This document shows positions 8,847 through 17,892 of a DNA stretch of 64,000 nucleotides, one piece after another. Source of the DNA: CAXXOK01 sp964497495 (lineage in GTDB: Bacteria; Bacillota; Clostridia; Christensenellales; Aristaeellaceae); NCBI GenBank assembly GCA_964497495.1, contig CAZCCZ010000004.1:59553-123552 (forward strand), read 5' to 3'. Positions within the stretch are counted from its first letter, which is position 1. Every line of letters starts with the position of its first letter. Made by a program: the position numbers and the translations under genes. The notes below the pieces were generated by a model. It made no database searches. It was not told where the DNA came from and worked only from the letters and a program-made list of their open reading frames with translations.

Positions 8847-10352
8847 TCATTTTCCCTGTTTCCGGTACAGGTCGCGGTACTCCCTGGCGGTCATGCCCGC
8901 GATCTGCTGGAAATGCTCGCAGAACACCTTATAGGAGTGGTATCCCGTCTGCTCCGCGATTTCGTAATGCTTCTTCTCGCTGTCCATCAACAGCTTTTTC
9001 GCCTTGCGGATGCGAAAATCGTTCAGCCATCCGCTGAAGCCCACCTGCGTCTTTTCCTTCAGCAAGCGCGACAGGTAAGTCGGCGAAATGAACAGCCTTT
9101 CCGCGACGTATTCCAGCGAAAGGTCTTCCGTGTAATGCTTTTCCATAAACCGAAGGGCGCGGCCCACCAGCCCGCCCGAGTACCGCAGCACCGGGTCGAT
9201 CGGCCCGCCGCAGACCTCCACGAACCTTTCGCGCAGCGCTCCGGGGGTGCCGGCCAGCAGCGCGGCGTCTTCCCCCGGAACGCCGTACGCCAGGCCGACG
9301 GCCTGCCAGATCTGGTTAAGCCTGTCCGTGAACAGGCGAAACGGCGGGGTCGTGCTCGCGAGGCTGTCGAACAGCCTTCCGGCCAGCCGTGCGGCATCAT
9401 CCGTTTTTCCGTCATGCACCGCCAGCAAAAGCTGCTCCCGGAGGGCGTTAAAATCGGCCGGTTCCGCGTCCGCGAACAACCGGTGTTCCACGAAAAGCAC
9501 CCTTTCCTCCGGGTACCACTCCCGTCTGTCCAGAAGCGCCAGCGCGCCGTCGTAGCAGGCCGGAAGCTCCGCAAGCCCGGCCGCCGCGTCCGAAACGATC
9601 AGCGTCCGGCCCCTTCCGGCGAAAGCGGCGCAGTCCGTTCCCGCCGCGGCCAGCGCCGCGCGCGGGTCGCCGTTGGGCAGGTTCAGCAGGGCCACCGCCG
9701 CGTTCCGCCCATGATCGAGGGCCGTCAGCGGGGCGAACGCCTTCAGCGCCTGGTCGAAGGCCCGAAGCGGTTCCCACTCCCCCTCCCCGACGCCGGTCAG
9801 CAGCGCGACGGCATACCACGGGCCGTCCAGGGAGAAGCCCAGTTCCGTCAGCGACGCGTCCAGTTGCCGCCTGTCCGGGCTGCCCGCCAGCAGGCTGGTT
9901 ACCAGATGGTTCCTGAGCAGCGAGAGGTTGCTGTTGAAAAGTTCGTCCCTTCGCTGAAGGCGGCTCATTTTCTCCCGTTCGGTTTCAATTTCGCCCTTCA
10001 CGCGGAGCACGGTCGCCAGAAGCTGTTCCATCCCGGCGGGCTTGAGCAGATAATCGCTCACGTTGCACCGTATGGCTTCCATCAGATACTCCTGATCGGC
10101 GTACCCGGTAAGCAGAATCACGCGCGCGGCAGGCAGCACGCCCCGGAGCGCGTGAATCAGCGCGATGCCGTCCATCTCCGGCATCCGGATGTCGCACAGG
10201 ACGATATCCGGTTGCAGTTGCGCGGCCTTTTGCAGGGCCGTCCGGCCGTTTTCCGCCTCGCCAACCCACTCCACGCCGTACTTTTCCCACGCTACGGACG
10301 TGCGGATGCCGTACCGTACGATGGGCTCGTCGTCCACAACCAGCAGTTTCAC
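8847..10352 (-). CDS. Second AraC-type response regulator (YesN family)
   Basis: The protein has 501 residues. The receiver domain has Asp8/Asp9, phospho-acceptor Asp54 (IVLCDIRMPEMDG) and Lys in YLLKPAG. The C-terminus has two AraC helix-turn-helix motifs (YVAERLFISPTYLSRLL, and YEIAEQTGYHSYKVFCEHF). The start is a GTG at 10352 with AAGGAGGG seven bases upstream; it overlaps the kinase stop codon as GTGA, a sign of coupled translation. An in-frame extension to 10694 lies inside the kinase gene and is rejected. Its likely targets are the importer genes that diverge at 12340, because kinase and importer share one intergenic region. Confidence 0.92.
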   Translation of the reverse strand: MKLLVVDDEPIVRYGIRTSVAWEKYGVEWVGEAENGRTALQKAAQLQPDIVLCDIRMPEMDGIALIHALRGVLPAARVILLTGYADQEYLMEAIRCNVSDYLLKPAGMEQLLATVLRVKGEIETEREKMSRLQRRDELFNSNLSLLRNHLVTSLLAGSPDRRQLDASLTELGFSLDGPWYAVALLTGVGEGEWEPLRAFDQALKAFAPLTALDHGRNAAVALLNLPNGDPRAALAAAGTDCAAFAGRGRTLIVSDAAAGLAELPACYDGALALLDRREWYPEERVLFVEHRLFADAEPADFNALREQLLLAVHDGKTDDAARLAGRLFDSLASTTPPFRLFTDRLNQIWQAVGLAYGVPGEDAALLAGTPGALRERFVEVCGGPIDPVLRYSGGLVGRALRFMEKHYTEDLSLEYVAERLFISPTYLSRLLKEKTQVGFSGWLNDFRIRKAKKLLMDSEKKHYEIAEQTGYHSYKVFCEHFQQIAGMTAREYRDLYRKQGK

Positions 10353-12106
10353 GCCGTTCCCTCCTTCCCGGGCCGTATCACGGGATGGCGGATGACGAAT
10401 TCCGCGCCGCCGTCTTCCGGGCACCGGCAGGCAAGGCCGTATTCGCTTCCGAAGCTCAGGCGAAGCCTTTCGTTGATGTTGAAAAGCGCGTAGCCCCTTC
10501 GGCCCACGGGTTCCTCGCGGATAATCCGTTCCATCGCGTCCTGGTCGATTCGCTCGCCGTTGTTGCGCACGCTCAGCAGAAGGGTTCCGTCCTGTTCGCG
10601 TATGCTTACCAGCACTTCCCCCTCTTTCCCGCGGATCCCGTGCGTAATCGCGTTTTCCACCAGCGGCTGAAGCATGAACTGGAGCACCAGGCACGTTTCC
10701 AGCCCTTCCTGCATATCCACCGAATATTTCAGTTTCTCCCGCAGCCGGGCTTCCTCGATGAGCAGATAGCTCTTGACATGCAGCACTTCGCTGGACAGCG
10801 GTATCAGCCCGTCCCGCGGACGCTCCAGCGTGATGCGGAACGTGTCCGAAAGCGCCTTGATCATTTTCAGGGCCGTTGCGTTATCGTTCACGGCGATCGT
10901 CCAGTAGATGGCGTCCAGGGTGTTGAACAGGAAATGCGGGTTGATCTCCGCCTCCAGCGCGTGGATTTCCGCTTCCTTCAGTTTCAGCGTGCTGTGGTAA
11001 ACCTGATCGCGCAGGTACTGCAGCCGTTCGGACATTCCGTTGAACCTGCGGGCCAGGGAGCCGATCTCGTCGTTCGTCCGCGCGTCGAAACGTCCCTGAT
11101 AATTCCCCTCTTCCACGTCCCGCATCAGGCCGCCGAGTTTCATCAGGGGTTTGGTCATCCATCGCCGCAGGAAAGCCATTTCCACAAAGAACAACAGGAC
11201 GGCGATCAGCGCGGCGCCCAGCAGCATGGCAAGCTGAGCCCTGCCGAACCGCTGGGTAGCCGCCTGCAGAACGCTGACCGCCACGGTATGGCCGTCCAGC
11301 AGCCGCCAGCTCATCAGGTAGTACGCCGTTCCGTTCCGGGAAACGGAGAAGGGTTGTTGATCGTTCTCCGTTTTCAGGCAGTCGGCCAGCGCGCCGCTGC
11401 CCAGCACCCAGCCCTGGTCGTCCTTCAGCGTGTTCAGCAGTACGGCGCCGTCCGTATCCAGAAGGATGAAGCTCGCGTTGGCCCAATAATCCCCCGTCAC
11501 GAATTTGTTGTTGAAAACGTCCTGATCCAGACGGATCTTGATATACCCCAGGTTGTTGGACACGTACGCCGTATCCCGGAGCAGGCGGCAGATGTTCAGC
11601 CCCTCGTTGACGCTCCAGAACCACTGCCCGCGCAGCTGGTCGGCCTTCTCTTTTTCCGACGGCGTCAGCGCGATCTGCCGGGACGTGCTGCCGGAAACGA
11701 GGCAGCGGCCGTCCATCGTATACAGGATGATGCCGTTGACGGCTTTGGTGCTGAAGGGCAGCATCAGCAGCGCGTTCTGCGCATCCCGGACGACGGCGGT
11801 ATAATCGTCGGCCGTGCTTTTCCCGGTCATGAAGCGACGCACCGCGTCGTTCCCGATGATGTATTTCGTCATCTCGTCGAAGTTGGCGATCGACGAATCC
11901 AACGTGTTGGCGACGTTTTGCAAATTATAATAGGAAGAAACGTTCCGTTCGTTTTCCGTGATGCCGGATACGTCGTAAAACGCGATTCCCGCGATGACGA
12001 CGAAAGGCAGAAGCCCCACGACGATGCTTAGGAGCACCTGCCGCGCGCGCAGGCTGAGCCTGTTGGAAAGCGGGTACGACGCGTTCCGCTTTTTAGGTTT
12101 TTCCAT
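10349..12106 (-). CDS. Second sensor histidine kinase (YesM family)
   Basis: The protein has 585 residues, with one membrane helix near residues 24-46 (VLLSIVVGLLPFVVIAGI), an extracellular sensor of about 260 residues, a second helix (LAMLLGAALIAVLLFFVEM), a HAMP region (MRDVEEGNYQGRF), the phospho-accepting histidine in EAEINPHFLFNTL and an ATP-binding domain (ENAITHGIRG). The usual D in the DxG-type box appears as VRNNGERI. The start ATG 12106 has GGAGGGG upstream. It is paired with the overlapping AraC-type regulator gene and lies divergent to a CUT1 importer operon, so it probably senses the sugar which that importer takes up. Confidence 0.9.
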   Translation of the reverse strand: MEKPKKRNASYPLSNRLSLRARQVLLSIVVGLLPFVVIAGIAFYDVSGITENERNVSSYYNLQNVANTLDSSIANFDEMTKYIIGNDAVRRFMTGKSTADDYTAVVRDAQNALLMLPFSTKAVNGIILYTMDGRCLVSGSTSRQIALTPSEKEKADQLRGQWFWSVNEGLNICRLLRDTAYVSNNLGYIKIRLDQDVFNNKFVTGDYWANASFILLDTDGAVLLNTLKDDQGWVLGSGALADCLKTENDQQPFSVSRNGTAYYLMSWRLLDGHTVAVSVLQAATQRFGRAQLAMLLGAALIAVLLFFVEMAFLRRWMTKPLMKLGGLMRDVEEGNYQGRFDARTNDEIGSLARRFNGMSERLQYLRDQVYHSTLKLKEAEIHALEAEINPHFLFNTLDAIYWTIAVNDNATALKMIKALSDTFRITLERPRDGLIPLSSEVLHVKSYLLIEEARLREKLKYSVDMQEGLETCLVLQFMLQPLVENAITHGIRGKEGEVLVSIREQDGTLLLSVRNNGERIDQDAMERIIREEPVGRRGYALFNINERLRLSFGSEYGLACRCPEDGGAEFVIRHPVIRPGKEGTA

Positions 12107-12141
12107 GCCCCGCCCCTCCGTTCCACTCGGTAAGCGTCCCC

Positions 12142-12171
12142 ATCGTACCCGGAAATGCGGTGGGCTGTCAA
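12142..12171 (-). promoter_or_regulatory. Promoter of the second kinase/regulator operon
   Basis: On the minus strand a perfect TTGACA (12171-12166) is followed after 18 bases by TACGAT (12147-12142). Transcription would start about 30 bases before the kinase ATG. Confidence 0.7.
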
Positions 12172-12305
12172 CATCTGCGTTCTTTGTATCCTGTGCAATT
12201 TTCGTTATGTTTTTTACGCCGGGTGTCCGCGGCGCGGCGGCGGGCATGATCTTTTTTGCTTTTTCCGGTTAATTATCCGTCGTTTTATACACGCGGACGG
12301 CATGC

Positions 12306-12311
12306 TATACT
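12306..12311 (+). promoter_or_regulatory. Possible -10 box for the importer operon
   Basis: TATACT stands alone in the AT-rich stretch 12250-12335, with no recognisable -35 box at 16-18 bases. This fits an activator-dependent promoter, plausibly for the AraC-type regulator of the divergent operon. Confidence 0.4.
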
Positions 12312-12339
12312 TTACCTATCAAAAAAGGAGGTTTTCCTT

Positions 12340-13611
12340 ATGAAACGTTTGTTGGCCCTTCTGCTGGCCCTGACCGTAACGGTGGGCCTGTCCGCGACGG
12401 CGCTCGCGGACTGGACGACCGAGGACGTCACGCTGTCGATCATCCACGAACATACGGCCGAGGCGGCCGTGACCGTCGCCAGTTCCCGCAACTTCCTGAA
12501 GGTACAGGACGAGTTTGCGGCCGAGCATCCCAACGTCAAGCTGGACGTGACCGCCCTGGGCTCCAGCGAGATTTTCAACAAGCTCACCATTCTGGCCGCC
12601 GCCAATGATCTGCCGGATATCGTGTATCTGAATACGAAAGTATACGGCGCCATCAAAGACGACAACATGCTGGTGGATCTGACCGGATACGTGGATCCGG
12701 CTAATTACCGCGACGGACTGAAGACCTTCTCCAACAACGGGCAGATCAACGGCGTGCCCACGAAGTACACCACGTACGATTACGTTTTCTATAACGCCCA
12801 GCTCTGGAAAGATGCCGGCTACGACGAGTTTCCCACCACCTGGGAAGAGATGCTGAAAGCCAACGAATACTTCGCATCCAAAGGTATCACTACGCTGATC
12901 ATGGGCAACAAGCTGGGCTTCTTCATCACGAACGGTTATTTGGACGCCATCATGTACGAAATTTGCGGAGAAGAATGGATCAACCATCTCGCCGCCGGCG
13001 ACGGGCAGGCCAACTGGACGGACGATTGTTTTATCCAGTGCCTCAACGAGTTGCAGACGCTAATCCCGTTGTTTAACAAGGATTTTGTAACGGCGGACGA
13101 TCAGTGGGCCGTGGCGGAGTATTGCAAGGGCACCGCCGCCGCCACCGTTTCCGGCAGTTGGGTTCCCGGCAGCATCAAATCTTACGAAGACGATTATCCC
13201 GGCATCACGGCCGGCACCCGCGTAGCCGCGCTGCCCACCATGAGCGGCGATCCCGCCGTCGTCAACTATGCCGCGCCGCAGGGGTTGGGCATCAACGCCA
13301 ACCTGACCGGTTCCAAGCTCGATGCCGCCATCGCGTTCGTACAGTACATGGGCAGCGATAAATACAGCCAGTATCAGGCTGCGGACGGCGAACTCGGCCC
13401 TGTGCAGGTTGATGTGGATCCCACCAACCTGGTGCAGATGCAGGTGGACCTGTTCGACGTTATGAACAGCCATGAGAACAAACCGATTGTCGGCGGCCTG
13501 ATCAGCTCTGCGGAGAGCACCGCCCTGTCGGCTTCGCTGAACAGCTTCATGGCGGGCGTGATCACCGCCGACGAATGTGCCGCCGAGGTGCAGGCCGCCG
13601 CCACGCGCTGA
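12340..13611 (+). CDS. Extracellular sugar-binding protein, CUT1 family (copy A)
   Basis: The protein has 423 residues. The signal peptide MKRLLALLLALTV ends with ATALA-DW, a signal peptidase I site, and no lipobox cysteine follows. The mature part is a family 1 solute-binding protein (ANDLPDIVYL, FFITNGYLDAI, GSWVPGSIKSY). It is a paralogue of the protein encoded at 15550: both start with DWTT after the signal and share the order NDLP/DSLP, TKYTTYDYVFYN/MKFTDYNLCFYN and YEICGEEW/YEFCGPDF. The start ATG 12340 has AAAAAAGGAGG upstream; the in-frame codons back to 12256 have no ribosome site. It is the first gene of a row of importer genes running to 18756. Confidence 0.9.
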   Translation: MKRLLALLLALTVTVGLSATALADWTTEDVTLSIIHEHTAEAAVTVASSRNFLKVQDEFAAEHPNVKLDVTALGSSEIFNKLTILAAANDLPDIVYLNTKVYGAIKDDNMLVDLTGYVDPANYRDGLKTFSNNGQINGVPTKYTTYDYVFYNAQLWKDAGYDEFPTTWEEMLKANEYFASKGITTLIMGNKLGFFITNGYLDAIMYEICGEEWINHLAAGDGQANWTDDCFIQCLNELQTLIPLFNKDFVTADDQWAVAEYCKGTAAATVSGSWVPGSIKSYEDDYPGITAGTRVAALPTMSGDPAVVNYAAPQGLGINANLTGSKLDAAIAFVQYMGSDKYSQYQAADGELGPVQVDVDPTNLVQMQVDLFDVMNSHENKPIVGGLISSAESTALSASLNSFMAGVITADECAAEVQAAATR

Positions 13612-13639
13612 TCCGCAAGAACAATATCCAGGTTCTATG

Positions 13640-13676
13640 CGCCTTCACCGCGCCCTGCGTGGGCGCGGTGAAGGCG
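13640..13676 (+). terminator. Hairpin after binding-protein gene A
   Basis: CGCCTTCACCGCGCCC (13640-13655) pairs perfectly with 13661-13676 around a five-base loop, a 16-base-pair stem. Only a weak T-rich tail follows. It lies between binding protein and permease genes and probably limits read-through or protects the upstream message. Confidence 0.75.
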
Positions 13677-13712
13677 TTGTAATGCCCCGGATTAAACCCA
13701 ATGGAGGAAAAC

Positions 13713-14597
13713 ATGATCGACAGGCTTCGTCCCGGAAAAGGGGTCATGCTAGCCTATTTACTGCCAGGTTTTCTGCTTACCGTCTGCATGCTGATCCTGC
13801 CGCTTCTGACGGCCGCGGGTTTCAGCTTCTGCAAATTCACCAGCGTCAAGAACATCGCGTTCGTCGGACTGGATAATTACCGCACGCTGTTTGCGGACAA
13901 AAACGTGCTGAACTCCCTGAAAAACAACCTTTTTCTCGTCGGCGTCTCCCTGGTGGGGCAGTTGGGCATCGCCTTTCTTTTGGCGATGATGCTCAATTCC
14001 CGCCTGACCCGCCTCAAACAATTTCATCGCACCGTGGCTTATTTTCCGGTCACGCTTTCCGCCGTGGTAGTCGGGTATGTATGGTCGATGGTGTTCGACT
14101 ACAATTTCGGCCTGCTTGCCAGCCTGATGAAAGCGCTTGGTTGCGGGGACCGGGTGGCACCCTGGCTGAGCCAGCCGAGCACCGTGATGATCTGCGTGTG
14201 CATTCCGCTGATCTGGCAGTATATCGGCTTTCATCTGGTTATCATGCTTTCCGCCATGTCTTCTATCGATAAGGAAATATATGAAATGGCGGAGATCGAC
14301 GGCGCGGGCGAATTCCGCAAGGCGGTCAGCATCACGCTTCCGCTGATTCGCAACACGCTGATGGTATGCGTATTCCTTTGCATTTCCGCCAATATGAAGG
14401 TGTTTGACCACATCATCGCCATGACGAACGGAGGCCCCGGATACTCCTCCAGCGTGCTGGCCGTATATACGTACATCATATCGTTTAACAACATGAACTT
14501 CGGCTACGGCAGCGCACTGTCGGTCGCTGTGTTCGTGGTTACCGCAACGCTCGTCCTGGCGTCTCAGCTTCTGTTCCGCCAGAGAAAGGAGGCCTGA
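13713..14597 (+). CDS. Sugar ABC permease, UgpA/MalF-like (set A)
   Basis: The protein has 294 residues with six membrane helices and the EAA loop (IYEMAEIDGAGEFRKA). ATG 13713 follows GGAGG at 13703-13707; the frame's earlier ATG at 13701 overlaps this ribosome site and is rejected. It forms the first half of the channel for the binding protein of set A. It closely resembles the permease at 16973: the segments RTVAYFPVTLSA/RTVIYFPVTLSA and SANMKVFDHIIAMTNGGPGY/SANMKAFDHIVAMTNGGPGY show a recent duplication of the whole importer. Confidence 0.9.
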   Translation: MIDRLRPGKGVMLAYLLPGFLLTVCMLILPLLTAAGFSFCKFTSVKNIAFVGLDNYRTLFADKNVLNSLKNNLFLVGVSLVGQLGIAFLLAMMLNSRLTRLKQFHRTVAYFPVTLSAVVVGYVWSMVFDYNFGLLASLMKALGCGDRVAPWLSQPSTVMICVCIPLIWQYIGFHLVIMLSAMSSIDKEIYEMAEIDGAGEFRKAVSITLPLIRNTLMVCVFLCISANMKVFDHIIAMTNGGPGYSSSVLAVYTYIISFNNMNFGYGSALSVAVFVVTATLVLASQLLFRQRKEA

Positions 14598-14599
14598 CC

Positions 14600-15463
14600 G
14601 TGTCGCAGTCGCCAACATCCGGCCTGTCCTCCCCGCGCGTGCCGCAGGGGGTGAAACGGTTCCTGATCAACCTTCTCCCCCTGATATTTTCTGTTTCGTG
14701 TATCATACCGCTCGTATGGCTTTTGTATTCCACGATGAAAACCAACTCGCAGTTCGAAGCCGACGTCATGGGCCTGCCGAAGTCGTTTTATCTGGACAAT
14801 TACGCTTACGTGCTCAACACCACTCCCATCGGGCACTACCTGTTCAATACCCTGCGGAATACCGCGATCGCCCTCTTTTTCGTGTTGCTGCTCGGGTTTA
14901 TTAACGGATACTTCATCTCCCGCTTCCGCTTCAGGGGCCGGAAACTGCTGTACTCGCTCTATATTTCCGCCCTCTTCATCCCGATCCACGCGCTGCTGCT
15001 TCCCACGTATCTGATGTTTTCTTCGGCGCATATGACCGACCAGTGGTATTCCACGATTCTGCCGATGATCAGCCTGGAATTGACGACAACGGTGTTTCTG
15101 GTTTCCAGTTACCTTACCACGGTGCCCAAAGAGCTTGAGGAGGCGGCGGCCATCGACGGCAGCACCTTTTCGCAGACGTTATTCCGTATCATCCTGCCGG
15201 TATGCGTGCCCGTGTTGGTCACAGCCGGAATCATTTCGTTTTTCCACTGCTGGAACGAGTTTTCCTATTCGCTGGTGCTTCTGTCCAAAGAGAAGTATTA
15301 CACAATCTCGCTCGCGCTTACACGTTTCAAAGGCGAGAACCGGATCGATTACCCAAGGATGATGACGGCCATGGTTATCGCCATGACGCCCGCTTTGCTG
15401 ATGTACGTCTTTTTTTCAAAATACATCATCCGCGGGATGGTGGCCGGCGCCCTGAAAGGGTGA
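14600..15463 (+). CDS. Sugar ABC permease, UgpE/MalG-like (set A)
   Basis: The protein has 287 residues, six membrane helices, the EAA motif EEAAAIDGSTFSQT and the usual C-terminus GMVAGALKG. The start is GTG 14600 with AAAGGAGG eight bases upstream and only two bases after the stop of the preceding permease, so the two are coupled. It is paralogous to the permease at 17893 (shared LGLPKSFY-like, INGYFISRF, and MMTAMVIA/IMATIFAC regions). Together with the UgpA-like partner it moves the sugar delivered by its binding protein; the energising ATPase is not in the window. Confidence 0.9.
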   Translation: MSQSPTSGLSSPRVPQGVKRFLINLLPLIFSVSCIIPLVWLLYSTMKTNSQFEADVMGLPKSFYLDNYAYVLNTTPIGHYLFNTLRNTAIALFFVLLLGFINGYFISRFRFRGRKLLYSLYISALFIPIHALLLPTYLMFSSAHMTDQWYSTILPMISLELTTTVFLVSSYLTTVPKELEEAAAIDGSTFSQTLFRIILPVCVPVLVTAGIISFFHCWNEFSYSLVLLSKEKYYTISLALTRFKGENRIDYPRMMTAMVIAMTPALLMYVFFSKYIIRGMVAGALKG

Positions 15464-15549
15464 ACCGAAGCCCGGCCCGTTTCCACGATCCTTTCGGCCG
15501 TCCCGGACGGCCGGATCGTATAACCCGACAAACGAAAGGAGTACCCAAC

Positions 15550-16875
15550 ATGAAAAAGGCGTCCCGTTTCCTGGCGTTCTTCCTGTCCCTGAGCCTGATC
15601 CTCGGTCTTGCCGGCATCGCCGGCGCGGAGGGCGACTGGACCACCAAGCCCATCACCATCACCATGATGCAGGGCAACAGCCAAGAATCCGAAAAAACCA
15701 TCGTTACCTCCGCCGCCTACCGCGCGATGATCAACAAATTCAAGGCGGACCATCCCAACGTAACCATCGAGGAAACCATCATTCCCGACAACTACAACAC
15801 CACCATGATGCAGTACGCCGCGGCGGACAGCCTGCCGATGGTGTTCAGCTACCTGTACGCCAACCTCGACACCATCGCGGGCGGCGGGCTGGCCGCGGAC
15901 ATCACCGATTACGTCGATCCTTCCCTGTACCTGGACAAGCTGGCGGGCTGCACCTACAAGGACGGCCGGATTTACGGTCTGAACATGAAGTTTACCGATT
16001 ATAACCTGTGCTTCTACAACGAAGCCATGCTCAAGGAAGCCACCGGCTCCACCGAGTTTCCCAAGACGTGGGACGAGTTTCTGGCGCTGGACCAGTATTT
16101 CGACGCCAAGGGCATCGATCTGGTATCCATGGGCAACAAGGGCAAGTGGTTCGCGGCGGTCGCCGTGTTCAACCCCTTCATTTATGAGTTCTGCGGCCCG
16201 GATTTCCTGAATTCCATGATCGCCGGAGACGGCAAGTACAGCTGGAACTGCGACGAGTTCATCCGTGCGGTCAACGAGTCCGCGAAGCTGGCCGCCGTGT
16301 GCAACCCCGATTTCAACTCTCTGGACGACGTGACCGCCGTGGGCAACTACGCCTCCGGAAAGGCGTTCTGCACCATGTACGGCGGCTGGACCACCAACAC
16401 GATCTCCATGTACAAGGACGATTATCCGGACGTCGTAAACAACACCCGCTGCACGCTGGTGCCCAGCTTCAGCGGCAAGGACGAGGATATCTCCGTCGTG
16501 TACGCCTCCACCGAGACGTACGGCATCAGCTCCAAGGTGACCGGCGACGAGTTCGACGCATGCCTGGCCCTGATTAAGCAGATTGCTTCCGCCGATTACG
16601 CGCAGTTCAACGCCGAGCGCGGCAACACCGCGCCCATGTCCATCGACCTGAGCGGCGTGGATCTGTCCAAAGCCCTGCCGATGGTGCAGGATTTCATGAG
16701 CCTCCACAACGCCGGGCACAACACTGTAAAGTCCCTGTTCACCTACCTTCCCACCGCCGTTAACGACCAGTTCCTGATCGATTCCCAGCTGGTGCTGGCC
16801 GGCAGCATGACGGCCGAAGAAATGGCCGCCGACCTGCAGACGTACCAGGAAGACTACGAAGCGTCCCTGAACTGA
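15550..16875 (+). CDS. Extracellular sugar-binding protein, CUT1 family (copy B)
   Basis: The protein has 441 residues. The signal peptide ends at GIAGA-EGDWTT, again a signal peptidase I type site without lipobox cysteine. It is a family 1 solute-binding protein paralogous to the one at 12340, with blocks such as AADSLPMVFSYL, PKTWDEFLALDQYF and YGGWTTNTISMYKDDYPD (compare GSWVPGSIKSYEDDYPG in copy A). The start ATG 15550 has AAAGGAG upstream. It heads the second importer set and lies 86 bases after the permease of set A, so the sets may form one long transcript. A different but related ligand from copy A is likely. Confidence 0.9.
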   Translation: MKKASRFLAFFLSLSLILGLAGIAGAEGDWTTKPITITMMQGNSQESEKTIVTSAAYRAMINKFKADHPNVTIEETIIPDNYNTTMMQYAAADSLPMVFSYLYANLDTIAGGGLAADITDYVDPSLYLDKLAGCTYKDGRIYGLNMKFTDYNLCFYNEAMLKEATGSTEFPKTWDEFLALDQYFDAKGIDLVSMGNKGKWFAAVAVFNPFIYEFCGPDFLNSMIAGDGKYSWNCDEFIRAVNESAKLAAVCNPDFNSLDDVTAVGNYASGKAFCTMYGGWTTNTISMYKDDYPDVVNNTRCTLVPSFSGKDEDISVVYASTETYGISSKVTGDEFDACLALIKQIASADYAQFNAERGNTAPMSIDLSGVDLSKALPMVQDFMSLHNAGHNTVKSLFTYLPTAVNDQFLIDSQLVLAGSMTAEEMAADLQTYQEDYEASLN

Positions 16876-16920
16876 CGGCCCGCCGGGGGGCGGCGAGGCG
16901 GTTTCCCGCCCCCGTCCCCC

Positions 16921-16943
16921 GGACGCCGGAAAGGCCGGCGTCC
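16921..16943 (+). terminator. Hairpin after binding-protein gene B
   Basis: GGACGCCGG (16921-16929) and CCGGCGTCC (16935-16943) form a perfect 9-base-pair stem with a five-base loop. There is no U-tract. It is the third example here of a hairpin between a binding-protein gene and its permease genes. Confidence 0.6.
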
Positions 16944-16972
16944 TCTTCCGAATCCGCGAAAGGAGCAAACGG

Positions 16973-17878
16973 ATGAAAAGCAGGCTGAAGCCCTCCGCCG
17001 CGACGATGACGCTGTATCTGCTGCCCAGCGCGCTCGTCTACATCGGGATCTTCGTGGTTCCCATCCTCCTTGCGATCTATTTCAGTTTTTTCGACTTCAA
17101 GACCATCAACGTGAAGACGTTCATCGGCCTGCGTAATTTCAGGCGTCTGCTGGTGGATCGCAACGTGCTGGGCGCGCTGTGGAACAACCTGTATCTGGTC
17201 GCCGTCAACCTGGCGGGGCAGGTCGGCATCGCGTTCGTGCTTGCCAACATGCTGCATTCCCGGCTGATCCGCCCGCGAGTCGCGAATTTTTACCGCACGG
17301 TCATCTATTTCCCGGTCACGCTGTCCGCTATCGTCATTGGCTACGTGTGGCTCCTGATTTACGATTACCATTTCGGCCTGCTCAACTGGTTTTTAACCGC
17401 GGTCGGCCGCGGCGACGCGGTGCGGGCCTGGCTGGGGGAAGCGGACGGCGTGATGACGTGCGTCAGCATCCCGATGATCTGGCAGTACGTGGGCTTCCAC
17501 CTGATCATCATCATGTCCGCCATGACGGCCATCGACCCCGGCATTTACGAAATGGCGTCCATCGACGGCGCGTCAGGCTTCCGACAGGCCATGTCCATCA
17601 CCTTCCCGCTGATCAGCAAAACGCTTGGGGTATGCGTGATCCTGTGCGTTTCCGCCAACATGAAGGCCTTCGACCACATCGTGGCCATGACCAACGGCGG
17701 CCCGGGCTACAAATCCACCGTGCTGGCGCTGTACGCCTACCGCGTGTCTTTCACGCAGAACAACCTGGGGTACGGCAACGCGATTTCCGTAGCCATCATG
17801 GTCGTCATGCTGCTGATACTGGGCGCTACCCGCGGCCTCGGGAAGGTTGCGAGCGCACGGATTAAAACGTTGGACTGA
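16973..17878 (+). CDS. Sugar ABC permease, UgpA/MalF-like (set B)
   Basis: The protein has 301 residues and six membrane helices; the EAA loop appears as IYEMASIDGASGFRQA. The start ATG 16973 has AAAGGAG nine bases upstream. It shares long near-identical stretches with the set A permease at 13713, showing descent from one importer by tandem duplication. It probably pairs with the following UgpE-like protein and is fed by the binding protein encoded at 15550. Confidence 0.9.
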   Translation: MKSRLKPSAATMTLYLLPSALVYIGIFVVPILLAIYFSFFDFKTINVKTFIGLRNFRRLLVDRNVLGALWNNLYLVAVNLAGQVGIAFVLANMLHSRLIRPRVANFYRTVIYFPVTLSAIVIGYVWLLIYDYHFGLLNWFLTAVGRGDAVRAWLGEADGVMTCVSIPMIWQYVGFHLIIIMSAMTAIDPGIYEMASIDGASGFRQAMSITFPLISKTLGVCVILCVSANMKAFDHIVAMTNGGPGYKSTVLALYAYRVSFTQNNLGYGNAISVAIMVVMLLILGATRGLGKVASARIKTLD

Positions 17879-17892
17879 GGGGGCGAACGAAG

